DNA of 64,000 nucleotides, taken from NCBI GenBank assembly GCA_050739575.1, contig JBOIBN010000001.1, positions 1-64,000 of the forward strand. The letters run 5' to 3'. The translations under genes and the position numbers were made by a program. How positions within the stretch are numbered: the first letter of the stretch is position 1; every line of letters begins with the position of its first letter. Under the pieces are notes generated by a model. The model was not told where the DNA came from. It was given only the letters and a program-made list of their open reading frames with translations, and did no database searches. The DNA is from JBOIBN01 sp050739575. Lineage in GTDB: Bacteria; Pseudomonadota; Gammaproteobacteria; JAKDMP01. This document shows, one piece after another, positions 27,553-36,636 of the stretch.

Positions 27553-29567
27553 AGGAATGGTTTTCGGCGGCAGAATTGGCTGGATTGCCGGGGATGCCAA
27601 TGACACCTCGCGGAGTGAACATGGTTGGTGATCGCGGTGGCATACAACGGCGAAAAAAGACGTTTGGAAAGGGATGGGAATATAGTTTTTTGACTTTGCC
27701 GGGCGAGACGCAGGCGGCTGCGCTCAAGAAGTTCGGGGCTGCGATGCTGCCGGCGCCGGCGGATGGTGACGACGTACCGGCGGCGACGCCGACGAGATCG
27801 TCCCGGCGCGCCGAATTCAAATACGATCCGGAGGCGCTGTGGGCGTGGGCGGCAACGCGGCCGCAGCGGGCGCGCGATCGCGGGGTCGAGCGCGCGGGGC
27901 TGCTGATGCAGGCGATGCGGCTCGCTGAGGCCGGGCAGGCGTTCGGCGTTGCGATGGAGACGGTCGCGCGGGCGAACGGGATCCCGGTCGTGAATTTGCG
28001 GAACTGGTTTTATGGCGTGAACGGGCATCCCGGCGCGCGGCTGTATGCGCGCAACGACTGGGCCGCGATGCTGGTGCCTTCGTACTGTGGCCGCACGGCG
28101 CGGGCCGAGTGCAGCGAGGAGGCGTGGGACGTCTTCAAGGCGCTGTATCTGCGGCGGCGGGCGCCGAATTGTTCGACCTGCTACGAGCAGGTCGCGAAGA
28201 TCGCCGCCGCCAAGGGCTGGGACTGGCCGTCGCAGGCGACGATCCTGCGCCGGGTGCGGGAGCTGCCGCGCGCGGTGCGGGTGCTGGCGCGCGAGGGCGC
28301 GGAAGCGCTCGACCTTTTGATGCCGGCGATGACGCGCGACCGCAGCGGCTTCCACGCGATGGAGGCGGTAAACGGCGACGGCATCGAGTGGAAGCGCTAT
28401 TGCGTGTGGCCGGACGGCGAAGTGGCGCGGCCGCACACGTGGATTACGCAGGATCTGTACAGCAACAAGCTGCTCGCGTGGCGCACGGATCGCAGCGAGA
28501 ACAAGGGCATGTTCCGGCTCGCCTATGGCGACCTGGTCGAGCGCTTCGGAATCCCGATCTTCTATTACATCGACAACACGATGGCGGCGGCGAGCAAGTG
28601 GATGACCGGCGGCACGCCAAACCGGTACCGCTGGCCGATCAAGGACGAAGACCCGATCGGAATCATGCCGCAGATGGGCACCGAAGTGCGTTTCGTGCAG
28701 CCCGGTCACGGGCAATCCAAACCGATCGAGCGCGCGAACCGGGAGCTGCGCGAGCGGGTGGATGTTCATCCGCAGTTCGAGGGACGCGGGACGCCGGGAC
28801 GGCCGATCCCGATTGCCGACTTCGTGACGTTGATGGAGGCCGAATTCGCGGCCTATAACGCGAAAAGCGCGCGCCGGGTGCCGAACGCGGCCGGGCGCAG
28901 CTTCGACGAGACCTTCAACGCGAGTTATTCGAGCGCGCCGATCCGCAAAGCGACCGCCGAGCAGCGGCGCCTGTGGCTGCTGGCCGCCGAGCGCATCTAT
29001 GCTCAACGCGACAACGGCTCGATCGTGCTCGGGCGCGGCCCGCACGGGGAGAACCGTTATTGGAGTGAAGCGCTGGCGCCTTATGCCGGGCAGCATGTCG
29101 TAGTGCGCTTCGATCCGCAGGATTTCAGTCGGCCGGTGCACGTGTACGAGGTCGGCGGCCAGTACGTCGGCGAAGCGCCGTGCACCTGGCAGGCCGGTTT
29201 CGCCGATGCCGAGTCCGCACAGACCTATCACCGCGAGCGTTCCCGCTGGAAGCGCGACAGAAGGAACGCGCTGGAATCCGAGAAGCGCATGACGACGGCC
29301 GCGGCGGCTTCGCTGATCGAGACACCGCAGCCGGAAGAGCCGCCGGAATCGAAGGTGGTGCAGTTGATGCGCCCGCGGCTGCAACGCGCGGCCAATCACG
29401 ATGTTGACCATGACGACGAGGACGGCGAAAACGAACAGCACTTCATGGCCGCAATGGCGAAATTAACGGGTCCAGTGCGCGATCTGGAGGCCGAACGCGA
29501 GGAACGCGAGCGACATTTCGGGGCCGCCGTCGCGCAGATGAAGGTGCCGGGGAGTTCGTTGTTGTGA
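27549..29567 (+). CDS. muA: MuA-type DDE transposase
   Basis: 672 residues aligning in order with phage Mu A: an N-terminal Mu-type DNA-binding domain (MKEWFSAAELAGLPGMP onward), end-binding helical domains, the catalytic core with D277 (NGDGIEW), D342 (YIDNTMAA) and E394 (GQSKPIERAN), a beta-barrel domain, and an acidic/helical C-terminus that in Mu contacts MuB. The triad and spacing match Mu D269/D336/E392. The enzyme appears intact and could in principle move any DNA between the paired ends. Confidence 0.93.
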   Translation: MKEWFSAAELAGLPGMPMTPRGVNMVGDRGGIQRRKKTFGKGWEYSFLTLPGETQAAALKKFGAAMLPAPADGDDVPAATPTRSSRRAEFKYDPEALWAWAATRPQRARDRGVERAGLLMQAMRLAEAGQAFGVAMETVARANGIPVVNLRNWFYGVNGHPGARLYARNDWAAMLVPSYCGRTARAECSEEAWDVFKALYLRRRAPNCSTCYEQVAKIAAAKGWDWPSQATILRRVRELPRAVRVLAREGAEALDLLMPAMTRDRSGFHAMEAVNGDGIEWKRYCVWPDGEVARPHTWITQDLYSNKLLAWRTDRSENKGMFRLAYGDLVERFGIPIFYYIDNTMAAASKWMTGGTPNRYRWPIKDEDPIGIMPQMGTEVRFVQPGHGQSKPIERANRELRERVDVHPQFEGRGTPGRPIPIADFVTLMEAEFAAYNAKSARRVPNAAGRSFDETFNASYSSAPIRKATAEQRRLWLLAAERIYAQRDNGSIVLGRGPHGENRYWSEALAPYAGQHVVVRFDPQDFSRPVHVYEVGGQYVGEAPCTWQAGFADAESAQTYHRERSRWKRDRRNALESEKRMTTAAAASLIETPQPEEPPESKVVQLMRPRLQRAANHDVDHDDEDGENEQHFMAAMAKLTGPVRDLEAEREERERHFGAAVAQMKVPGSSLL

Positions 29568-29872
29568 AGCATAAAACTGATGACGAACTCTACCGCACCA
29601 TGCAACTGATGTTCGAGGAGAAGCGCGCCAACTTCAGGTGCACGCCGACAGATGGGAAATGGTGGCGCGATTACCTGCGCGGCCTGGATCAAGCAACGAG
29701 ACGAAGGCTGATCTGGATCAATAGAGCCCATATGAACAGTGCTATCTACGGCGCGCTGGCCGGCATTCTCGATGAGATCGATGAACAACGCGGGCAAAAA
29801 GCGGCGCCTACGAAGCCGGATTTGCGCCTGATTATCAGTAATCCAGAGGATTCGCCGCCGAGCGGCGGGTAA
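29564..29872 (+). CDS. Small prophage protein between MuA and the MuB remnant
   Basis: 102 residues, mostly helical and charged, overlapping the MuA stop by four bases (GTGA). No family recognised. A hairpin-rich stretch follows before the next gene. Confidence 0.5.
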   Translation: MKHKTDDELYRTMQLMFEEKRANFRCTPTDGKWWRDYLRGLDQATRRRLIWINRAHMNSAIYGALAGILDEIDEQRGQKAAPTKPDLRLIISNPEDSPPSGG

Positions 29873-29876
29873 AGGT

Positions 29877-29917
29877 GCGCCGGGCTGACACCCGGCGCGA
29901 GTTGGGCCGCGAGGCCC
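29877..29917 (+). other. Two stem-loops before the MuB-fragment gene
   Basis: GCGCCGGG/CCCGGCGC (29877-29898, 6-base loop) and GGGCC/GGCCC with a GCGA loop (29904-29917). No T-run follows; they may shape mRNA stability or translation of the following gene. Confidence 0.55.
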
Positions 29918-29939
29918 GGTTGGACACAGGAGATTTTAC

Positions 29940-30539
29940 ATGGCTGTAACGGCTATTTCAATGCGGTCCATCTCGGATCGTAATTTGCGCGGCGAGGTTG
30001 CCGCGCTTATTGCGAGCGAGAACGGCCCGTCACAGGCGACCTTGTCGCGCGAGGCGGGACTGTCGCCGAGCGCGCTCAACCAGTGGCTGCGGGAACGCTA
30101 CGCGGGCGATAACCTCGCGGTCGAGATCAAGCTTTCGCAGTATCTCGAAACCTATTACGCCCGGCTCGCGCGCGAGAAGGCGTTGCCGCAGGCTCCGGGC
30201 TGGATTGCGACGCCGACCTCGGAGCGGATCCTGCAGACGCTCGGCTATGCGCAGATCGCGGGCGACATCGTGATCGTGTACGGCGGCGCGCTCGACGAGC
30301 AGGACTGGGGCATTGACGGCGCCGGCGCGCCGGTCGCCATACGCTCGGAGAATCTGTATTCGGGCGCCATCGATGCGCTGAAGGTCGGCTTGTGGGGCCT
30401 GCGCTGGGAGCAGCGCTTCACGCTCGATGCCGTTGATCCGGCGACGCTCGCGCCGTTCCTCACTTTCCACGAAGATACCGACATGGCGCCGGCCGACGGC
30501 GTGATCGACATGTCGGAAACCGACGAACTGCAGCAATAG
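29940..30539 (+). CDS. Chimeric ORF: MuB N-terminal domain fused to gp37-like C-terminus
   Basis: 199 residues. Residues 1 to ~113 follow the MuB N-terminal helix-turn-helix and linker (LSREAGLSPSALNQWLRERY, ERILQTLGYAQIAGDIVIVY) and stop exactly where the Walker A loop of the MuB ATPase should begin. The rest (ALDEQDWGID... to FHEDTDMAPADGVID) has the character of a phage tail-terminator or gp37 (DUF1834) C-terminus, which in Mu-like phages immediately precedes gp38, the next gene here. The likeliest origin is one in-frame deletion. The MuB half is clear; the gp37 assignment is inference. Confidence 0.65.
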   Translation: MAVTAISMRSISDRNLRGEVAALIASENGPSQATLSREAGLSPSALNQWLRERYAGDNLAVEIKLSQYLETYYARLAREKALPQAPGWIATPTSERILQTLGYAQIAGDIVIVYGGALDEQDWGIDGAGAPVAIRSENLYSGAIDALKVGLWGLRWEQRFTLDAVDPATLAPFLTFHEDTDMAPADGVIDMSETDELQQ

Positions 30540-30547
30540 GAGTCACC

Positions 30548-30769
30548 GTGAACGAATTCAACATCAAGCCGGCAAGCGATGCAGTGAGGGTGCGCGATCC
30601 GCGCACCGGCCGCGCACTCGCCAAGGACGGCGAGACCAAGCCGCGCAACAGCTACTGGCTGCGGCGCCTGCGCGACTGCGACGTGGTCGAAGTCGCCGCG
30701 TCCACTTCATCCGCATCCAAGGCCGCTCCCGTCAAGGCAGACGCCGAACAGAAAGGAGGCAAGTCGTGA
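30548..30769 (+). CDS. Mu gp38-like protein (DUF2635)
   Basis: 73 residues starting at GTG with AGGAG upstream. The pattern VRDPRTGRALAKDGETKPR followed by YWLRRLRDCDVVEV matches DUF2635, a small protein just before the tail sheath in Mu-like phages. It overlaps the sheath gene by four bases. Confidence 0.75.
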   Translation: MNEFNIKPASDAVRVRDPRTGRALAKDGETKPRNSYWLRRLRDCDVVEVAASTSSASKAAPVKADAEQKGGKS

Positions 30770-32232
30770 GCATCGAGTTCAATACCATTCCGGGCGACGT
30801 CCGCGTTCCCGGCGTCTATGTGGAGTTCGACTCCAGTCAGGCGCAGACCGGCCTCGCCGACGACAGCTATACGATCCTGGTGATCGGGCAGCGGCTTGCG
30901 AGCGGCACCGTCGCGGCCGGCGTCCCGACTGCGGTGCAGAGCGCGAGTCAGGCGCAGCAATTCTTCGGAGCGGGCTCGATGCTCGCCAACATGCTCACGG
31001 CGCTCAAGGTCGCGAACCCGTACACCGCGTGCGTCGCGATCGCACTCGATGACGACGAGGCGGCCGTCGCAGCGACGGTGACGGCCACCATTACCGGGCC
31101 GGCGACGGGCGCCGGAACGCTGGCAATGTACATCGCCGGTATCGCCGTGAAAATCGCAGTGGCTTCCGGCGACAGCACGACGACGACGGCAACTGCGCTC
31201 GCGGCGGCCATCAATGCGAACGGAAACCTTCCCTTCACGGCCGGCGCCGCCGCCGGCGTGGTCATGCTCACGGCGCGCAACAAGGGCGTCGCCGCGAACT
31301 ACATTGACGTGCGCCTGAACTATTACGCGGGCGACGTGACTCCGGCCGGCGTGGCGGTGGCGATTGCCGCCGGAACCGCGGGCACGACCAATCCGGACAT
31401 CACGACCGCGATCGCGGCAATGGCGGACGACTGGTACCAGGCGATCGCGATGCCCTATACCGATTCCGCGAACCTCGCGGCACTGGAGCTAGAGCTGATT
31501 TCGCGCTGGGGCGGCACGCGTCAGATCGACGGGATTGCCTATGCCGGCTACCGCGGAACAGCGAGCGCGACCGACACCTTCGGCGCCACGCAGAATTCGC
31601 CGTTCGTATCGTGCATGGGCACTTCGATCTCGCCCACTCCGCCGTGGATCTGGGCCGCAGTCTACGCCGGCGTCGCGGCGGCATCGCTCGCGACCGATCC
31701 GGCGCGCCCGCTGCAGACGCTCACGCTTCCCGGCATATTGCCGCCCGCACGGGCCGATCGCTTCACCTTCGACGAGAAGAATCTCCATCTGCACAGCGGC
31801 ATCGCGACTTTCAACACAGCGCCGGACGGCACCGTGCAGATCCAACGCGAAGTCTCGACTTATCAGTTCAACGCCAATAAAATCGCCGACACTTCATTCC
31901 TGGACATCACCACACCGGCGACGCTCTCCTACTTCCGCTTCACCACACGCGCGGCCATGACGGCAAAGTTCCCGCGCGAGAAACTCGCGAGCGACGGCAC
32001 GACCTATCCTCCGGGCGCGAACGTGGTGACGCCTTCGGTTCTGCGCGCGGAGCGCATCTCGATCGCCCAGGACTGGGTGAATGCCGGGCTGATGGAAGAC
32101 CTCGCGCAATTCAAACAGGATCTGGTAATCCAGATCAATGCGACCGATCCCAACCGGGCCGATTCGCTCAGCTCGCCGAATCTCGTCAATCAGCTCCGCA
32201 TCATGGCGGACCTGGTCGAATTCATCCTTTAA
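30766..32232 (+). CDS. Contractile tail sheath protein
   Basis: 488 residues matching Mu gpL (gp39): an N-terminal VPGVYVEFD motif, a variable central insertion and a C-terminal conserved sheath domain (ARTGIATF-like LHSGIATFNTAPDG, REVSTYQFN, NPNRADSLSSPNLVNQLRI-like end). It forms the contractile outer tube. The GTG start has AAAGGAGG upstream. It establishes that the tail is of the contractile (myovirus) type. Confidence 0.85.
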   Translation: MSIEFNTIPGDVRVPGVYVEFDSSQAQTGLADDSYTILVIGQRLASGTVAAGVPTAVQSASQAQQFFGAGSMLANMLTALKVANPYTACVAIALDDDEAAVAATVTATITGPATGAGTLAMYIAGIAVKIAVASGDSTTTTATALAAAINANGNLPFTAGAAAGVVMLTARNKGVAANYIDVRLNYYAGDVTPAGVAVAIAAGTAGTTNPDITTAIAAMADDWYQAIAMPYTDSANLAALELELISRWGGTRQIDGIAYAGYRGTASATDTFGATQNSPFVSCMGTSISPTPPWIWAAVYAGVAAASLATDPARPLQTLTLPGILPPARADRFTFDEKNLHLHSGIATFNTAPDGTVQIQREVSTYQFNANKIADTSFLDITTPATLSYFRFTTRAAMTAKFPREKLASDGTTYPPGANVVTPSVLRAERISIAQDWVNAGLMEDLAQFKQDLVIQINATDPNRADSLSSPNLVNQLRIMADLVEFIL

Positions 32233-32244
32233 GGAGGCTAGACC

Positions 32245-32607
32245 GTGGCAAACAAATTATTCGGACGCGCAGTGGTGGCCTACGACGGCAACCAACTGCG
32301 CGTGGACAAGGGCGCGAAGCTCAACACCGGCGGCATCAAGCGCAACACCGTGGTCGGGATGCAGGTCGAGGGCTTCGCCGAGGAGGCCGTCGAGGCATCC
32401 GTCGAAGTCTCCATCTTCATGGATGCGAGCACCGACCTCGACGCGCTCAACGCCGCGGAGGACGTGACCGTGCTGTTCACCGCCGACAGCGGCCAGCAGT
32501 ACGTGCTCTCGCATGCGTGGCTCGCCGAACCGACCGAGGCCACGGCCGCCACCGACGGCGGCAAGGTGCCGCTGAAGTTCTGCTCGGCCAGCGCGGAGAA
32601 ACTCTGA
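32245..32607 (+). CDS. Tail tube protein
   Basis: 120 residues, Mu gpM (gp40)-like: a small beta-rich tube subunit with GGIKRNTVVGMQVEGFAEE and a sheath-adjacent position. The GTG start has AAGGAGG upstream. TGATG overlap with the next gene. Confidence 0.8.
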   Translation: MANKLFGRAVVAYDGNQLRVDKGAKLNTGGIKRNTVVGMQVEGFAEEAVEASVEVSIFMDASTDLDALNAAEDVTVLFTADSGQQYVLSHAWLAEPTEATAATDGGKVPLKFCSASAEKL

Positions 32608-32906
32608 TGGCGAACGTGAAGGGAACGCTCAAGCACGGGCTCAAGGTCGGCGACAAACTGCACAAGGATTACGAGCTGCGCGAGTCCACCACGCAGGACA
32701 TGTTCGATGCGGAGGCGGATGCGCCGAGCGATCGGCGCCTGGCGTTCCAGGGCGCGCTGCTCGCGCGCCAGATCGTCAAGCTCGGCGACCTCGGCGGCCC
32801 GCTCGACTTCTCGCTGATCGGCAAGCTGCATCCGGAAGACTTCACGGATCTGATCGCCGATGCCGCCGCAGCGGATGCAGCGGGAAAAAACGCACCGGCG
32901 AGCTGA
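32607..32906 (+). CDS. Tail assembly chaperone (gp41-like)
   Basis: 99 residues in the gp41 position between tube and tape measure. Such genes make two products, the short protein and a frameshifted longer one, which chaperone the tape measure. The slippery sequence A AAA AAC near the 3' end and the continuing -1 frame fit that pattern. Confidence 0.75.
   Translation: MANVKGTLKHGLKVGDKLHKDYELRESTTQDMFDAEADAPSDRRLAFQGALLARQIVKLGDLGGPLDFSLIGKLHPEDFTDLIADAAAADAAGKNAPAS
32885..32891 (+). promoter_or_regulatory. Slippery heptamer for programmed -1 frameshift
   Basis: A AAA AAC in phase with gp41 (codons AAA AAC follow GGA), 12 bases before the zero-frame stop. A -1 slip continues reading through 33052. 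Confidence 0.65.
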
Positions 32907-33052
32907 AGGGCCTGCATCAAAAAACCCTTTTGCTCGCGCGCAAAACCGGCTGGACCCGAAGCGAGATTCTTGGGCTGTCACGTTCGGAGTTCGATTTTTA
33001 TGTAGAGACGCTGATCGAGTGGAGCACAGAGGAAGACGAATACGATGAGTGA
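32891..33052 (+). CDS. -1 frame extension of the gp41 tail chaperone
   Basis: Without its own start codon, this frame encodes ~53 residues (RTGELKGLHQKTLLLARKTG, then WTRSEILGLSRSEFDFYVET) ending at TGA 33050-33052, inside the tape-measure start. It is expected only as a fusion to gp41, giving a product of about 148 residues, analogous to the G-GT and gp41 families. Confidence 0.65.
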   Translation, partial: RTGELKGLHQKTLLLARKTGWTRSEILGLSRSEFDFYVETLIEWSTEEDEYDE

Positions 33053-35015
33053 CAGCACCCTCGATCTCGCCATGCGCATCACCGCAATAGATGTCTTCAG
33101 CGGGGTGCTGAATCGCTTCCGCACGCAGATCATGGGCGCGGGGGCGCAGTCCAAAGAATTGATGCGCGACTACGACCTCGCGCTTTCCAACATCCGCAAG
33201 GGGTTCAACGGGCTCGCAGCCGCCAAGTACGGCTTCGACAAAATGAAGCCCGCGCTCGACAACGCTGCGAAGCTCCAGCAGGCGACGCTTGCCTTCTCGC
33301 AGATCCTGCAGGGCGCCCATCCGAACGCGAAGAAGCTCGCCGATCAAATGCAGCGCGTCAGCGACAATGCCATCAGCGTGGCGCGGCACATGAAATACAG
33401 CGCCATCGAGGTCATGGACGTCTCGCGGCTGCTCTACAAGTCCGGCATTCCGCTCGCGGCCATTCTCGACCGCGTGGGCAAAAGCGGCAAGACCATTTAC
33501 GGCCTCGCCTACTACACCGAGGCGCTCGCCGAGACGCAGGGCACGACGCCGCAAGAGACGGCGGCGCAGATCGGCAACGTCGGCCATGCGTTCCGGTTGA
33601 AGCCGAACCAATATGCGCGCGCCATCAACCTGATCACGCAGGCGCAACCGGTCGCATCCGGTTCGCTCACCGAGCTGTTCCACAATCTGGCCCAGTCGGG
33701 CGCCATTACCAAATACCTCAGCCATACGAGCCTGCTCAGCCTGCTGGCGGGACTTAAAACGGTAGCGCCGCTTGGTGAAGAGGGGGGTACCGATTTCGCG
33801 ACCATGCTGGAGACCTTCGGATCCATGCGGGTGCGCGGCAAAAAATATCTGCAAAAATATGGACTGAATTTTTACGATAAACAGGGCCAATTCCTGGGCC
33901 TCGATAAATCGTTAGACGTGCTGCGTAAAACCATTGCGGCGCGGCACTGGACGCCAGAGCAGATAAACAAGATTTTGGGACCCATCTTCGGGCAACAGGG
34001 ACTCAAGGCCATCGCGCTGATGACCGCGCCGAACGCGCCGGGAGTGAAAAGTTACCAGGAAATCAAAAAATCGATCACGGAGCAGGCCAACCTCAGTCAG
34101 CAACGGATCGAGTGGGAGAAGGGTTACCTCGCGCAGCTTTCCGAGCTGAAGACTACGGGGCAAACGTTGAGCGCGGTGCTCGCAACGCCGGTCCTGAGCC
34201 CGACCGTCGGCGTGATGAAAACGCTGAACGACTGGATGGGCGATTTCACGCTCGCCGCCCATCATCACAAGTCCATCGGCATCGCCGCGACGGCCGCAGG
34301 GGGCGCCGCGCTTGCCGCCGCCGTCGGCTATTCGGCCTGGAATCTGATCAAAACGATAAAGCCCGGCAGCCACGTACTGCGCAGCCTGCTCGGCAAAGGC
34401 GGGGGCTTGGCCGCCCGCATCGGCGAAGGCAAGCTTATCCAAAAAGTCGCCGGGGTGCCGTCGGTCTTCGTGGTGAATATGCCCTCCGGTGGGCTTCCGG
34501 CGCCGGCCGGAGGCATCCCCCCGGGCGGCTCACGGATTTTGCTGCCGCCATCATTCGGCGAGAGAGGCGCGGCGATCGCGGCAGGCAGCATTGCCGCGCG
34601 CCTGAAGGGCTTCTTGCTGGCGCCGGCGTTGGCATCCATCAGCTCGGCAAAAGGATTGAAGGCGACCGCGGGCGCGGCCGGGAAACTCGTCGGTGCATTG
34701 GGACTCGCCGCCAGCGCCGGTTGGGCATTAGGCAAGGCGCTCGACCGCATCCCCGCCGTGCACAGTTTCTTCGACAAGGAGTTCCAGAACAGTCTGGCGA
34801 ATGCAGTGATCACGGCTGCTTCCGGCGCGAACAAGAATGCGGTCGAATTGACCCGCGGCGCGCAACTGGAGCGCGCATGGCGCACGCAGCACAAGGACTT
34901 CAAGGGCGCGATCAAGATCACGATCGATAGCAAGGGCAAAGCGCATGTGACCGAGCTGCGCAGTAGCACACCGCGCGTGAACCTGAGCGTCGGCCATGCG
35001 ATGAGCACGCCGTGA
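33045..35015 (+). CDS. Tail tape measure protein
   Basis: 656 residues, gp42-like: long helical N-terminal half, hydrophobic segments in the C-terminal part (about 405-430 and 535-575), typical of tape measure proteins that set tail length and deliver to the membrane. It starts inside the chaperone frameshift ORF. Confidence 0.8.
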   Translation: MSDSTLDLAMRITAIDVFSGVLNRFRTQIMGAGAQSKELMRDYDLALSNIRKGFNGLAAAKYGFDKMKPALDNAAKLQQATLAFSQILQGAHPNAKKLADQMQRVSDNAISVARHMKYSAIEVMDVSRLLYKSGIPLAAILDRVGKSGKTIYGLAYYTEALAETQGTTPQETAAQIGNVGHAFRLKPNQYARAINLITQAQPVASGSLTELFHNLAQSGAITKYLSHTSLLSLLAGLKTVAPLGEEGGTDFATMLETFGSMRVRGKKYLQKYGLNFYDKQGQFLGLDKSLDVLRKTIAARHWTPEQINKILGPIFGQQGLKAIALMTAPNAPGVKSYQEIKKSITEQANLSQQRIEWEKGYLAQLSELKTTGQTLSAVLATPVLSPTVGVMKTLNDWMGDFTLAAHHHKSIGIAATAAGGAALAAAVGYSAWNLIKTIKPGSHVLRSLLGKGGGLAARIGEGKLIQKVAGVPSVFVVNMPSGGLPAPAGGIPPGGSRILLPPSFGERGAAIAAGSIAARLKGFLLAPALASISSAKGLKATAGAAGKLVGALGLAASAGWALGKALDRIPAVHSFFDKEFQNSLANAVITAASGANKNAVELTRGAQLERAWRTQHKDFKGAIKITIDSKGKAHVTELRSSTPRVNLSVGHAMSTP

Positions 35016-35017
35016 TG

Positions 35018-35353
35018 TCAGGGCGTTACGAACATCGCGCCGGTCCAGTAGGAATAGACCTGGCCTTTCGGTCTGATCTTGACGAGACGGCCGTCCGTGG
35101 TCATGTCTTCGATATAGACCGCCTCTCCCGACGTGAGCGCAACGCATTGGCCCGCGTTGACGCCTTCGGCAAGAAGCTCTTCGGCGGTCTGCTTGTCGCC
35201 CTCCGCCGCTATGGTTGCGATCTTGTCGAAAAGCGCCTGAGACTGGCATCCGGCGACGTTCGCGTTGATATGGCTCGGTCCTGTCGGAGCGGCTTGCGCG
35301 GACGTGGCCGAAGCCAGCGCCGCCAGCGCGGCTATGAAAAAGGCTTTACGCAT
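35018..35353 (-). CDS. Small secreted protein encoded antisense in the tail operon
   Basis: 111 residues from the ATG at 35353 (an adjacent ATG at 35356 is equally possible). A clear signal peptide (MRKAFFIAALAALASATSAQ, cleavage near AQAA) precedes an ~90-residue mature domain with two cysteines (AGCQSQALF and AGQCVALT), suggesting a disulphide. It lies on the opposite strand exactly between tape measure and gp43, where phages commonly carry moron genes. No family recognised. Confidence 0.7.
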   Translation of the reverse strand: MRKAFFIAALAALASATSAQAAPTGPSHINANVAGCQSQALFDKIATIAAEGDKQTAEELLAEGVNAGQCVALTSGEAVYIEDMTTDGRLVKIRPKGQVYSYWTGAMFVTP

Positions 35354-35394
35354 CATTTGAATCCCCCTCGAATGGTGGCCCGGAGCATAGCACC

Positions 35395-36636
35395 GTGAGC
35401 TGGCGCGATCAAATGCTGCCGGGCTCCTTCCGCGGCGCGCCGTTCCTGATCAAGGTGGCGCGCACGGGCGTCGGGCGGCGCACGGAGCTGCATCAGTATC
35501 CGCTGCGCGATACGCCGTGGGCGGAGGATCTTGGGCGCCACGCGCGGAGCTTCACGGTGGAATGCTTCGTGCTCGGGGCGGACTACATGAGCCAGCGCAA
35601 TGCGCTGATGGATGCGCTCGAACAGGGCGGCGCGGGCACATTAGTGCATCCGTATCTGGGGACGAAGAGCGTCGTCGTTAACGGCAGCGCGGACATCACC
35701 GAGGACACCGCCGAGGGCGGGATGGCGCGCTTCTCGATTCCGTTCGCTGAAAGCGGCCAGAAGCTCGAGCCGGCGGCGGCGACCGATACGGCCGGTGCGG
35801 TCGCCGATCAGGCGTCAGCGGGCAATGCGGCGCTTGCGACGCAGTTCAGCGACGACTTCGCGACCGAAGGGTATCCGCAGTGGGTGCAGGACGCGGCGAG
35901 CGCGAACACGAACGAGTTGACGGACACGCTCGATTCGCTGCGGAGTTCCATTCCCGGCATTCCCGATTCCGTGGTGGCGTTCGATTCGCAGCTCGCGGAA
36001 TTCAGCCAATCGCTCGCGAGCCTGATTCGCACGCCGTACAACCTGGCGGCGTCTGTGGTGAGCTTGATCGCGGGCCTCGGCACGATCGCCGAGCAGCCGC
36101 TGGATGCGGTGAATCTCTATTCCACGCTGTCGACCTGGCAACCCTCCGGACCGCTGCCGGCGGCGACGACGCCGGCGCGTGCGCAGGCGGCAGCGAACCA
36201 GCAGGCGCTGACGGATCTTGTGCAGCGCACGGCGATCATGCAGCAGGGCGCGGCTGCGTCGCGGGTGCCGGCGCAGAGCGGCACGGATACATCGGTGGAC
36301 GGCACGCCGCTCGCGGGTTACGACACGGCCGATGTGGCGCTTGCCGTGCGCGATGCGATTACCGGTTCGATCGATACGCAGCAGCTCACGGCGCCCGACG
36401 CGGTATTCGATGCGCTGACGGATCTGCGCGCGGCCGTGGTGACCGACTTCGATGCGCGCGCGGGAGCGCTCCCTTCGCTGGTGACTTTCACGCCGGCGAC
36501 GGATCTGCCGGCGACCGTGATCGCCTGGCGTCTGTACGCGGATGCGAGCCGCGATGCGGAGATCGTGCAGCGCAACGCCGTGGTCTATCCCGGAGCGGTG
36601 CCCGGCGGCGCGCCGCTGGAGGTGGCCAGTGCCTGA
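35395..36636 (+). CDS. DNA circularisation/tail protein (gp43-like)
   Basis: 413 residues from GTG: MSWRDQMLPGSFRGAPFLI and FTVECFVLGADYMSQRNALM match the N-terminal DNA-circularisation domain of Mu gpN (gp43); the rest is helical and less conserved. A baseplate-proximal protein of contractile tails. It overlaps gp44 by eight bases. Confidence 0.8.
   Translation: MSWRDQMLPGSFRGAPFLIKVARTGVGRRTELHQYPLRDTPWAEDLGRHARSFTVECFVLGADYMSQRNALMDALEQGGAGTLVHPYLGTKSVVVNGSADITEDTAEGGMARFSIPFAESGQKLEPAAATDTAGAVADQASAGNAALATQFSDDFATEGYPQWVQDAASANTNELTDTLDSLRSSIPGIPDSVVAFDSQLAEFSQSLASLIRTPYNLAASVVSLIAGLGTIAEQPLDAVNLYSTLSTWQPSGPLPAATTPARAQAAANQQALTDLVQRTAIMQQGAAASRVPAQSGTDTSVDGTPLAGYDTADVALAVRDAITGSIDTQQLTAPDAVFDALTDLRAAVVTDFDARAGALPSLVTFTPATDLPATVIAWRLYADASRDAEIVQRNAVVYPGAVPGGAPLEVASA

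Noticed and set aside
27417..29441. 674-codon minus-strand ORF opposite MuA
   Set aside because: Shadow ORF, Arg/His-rich without motifs; MuA on the plus strand is certain.
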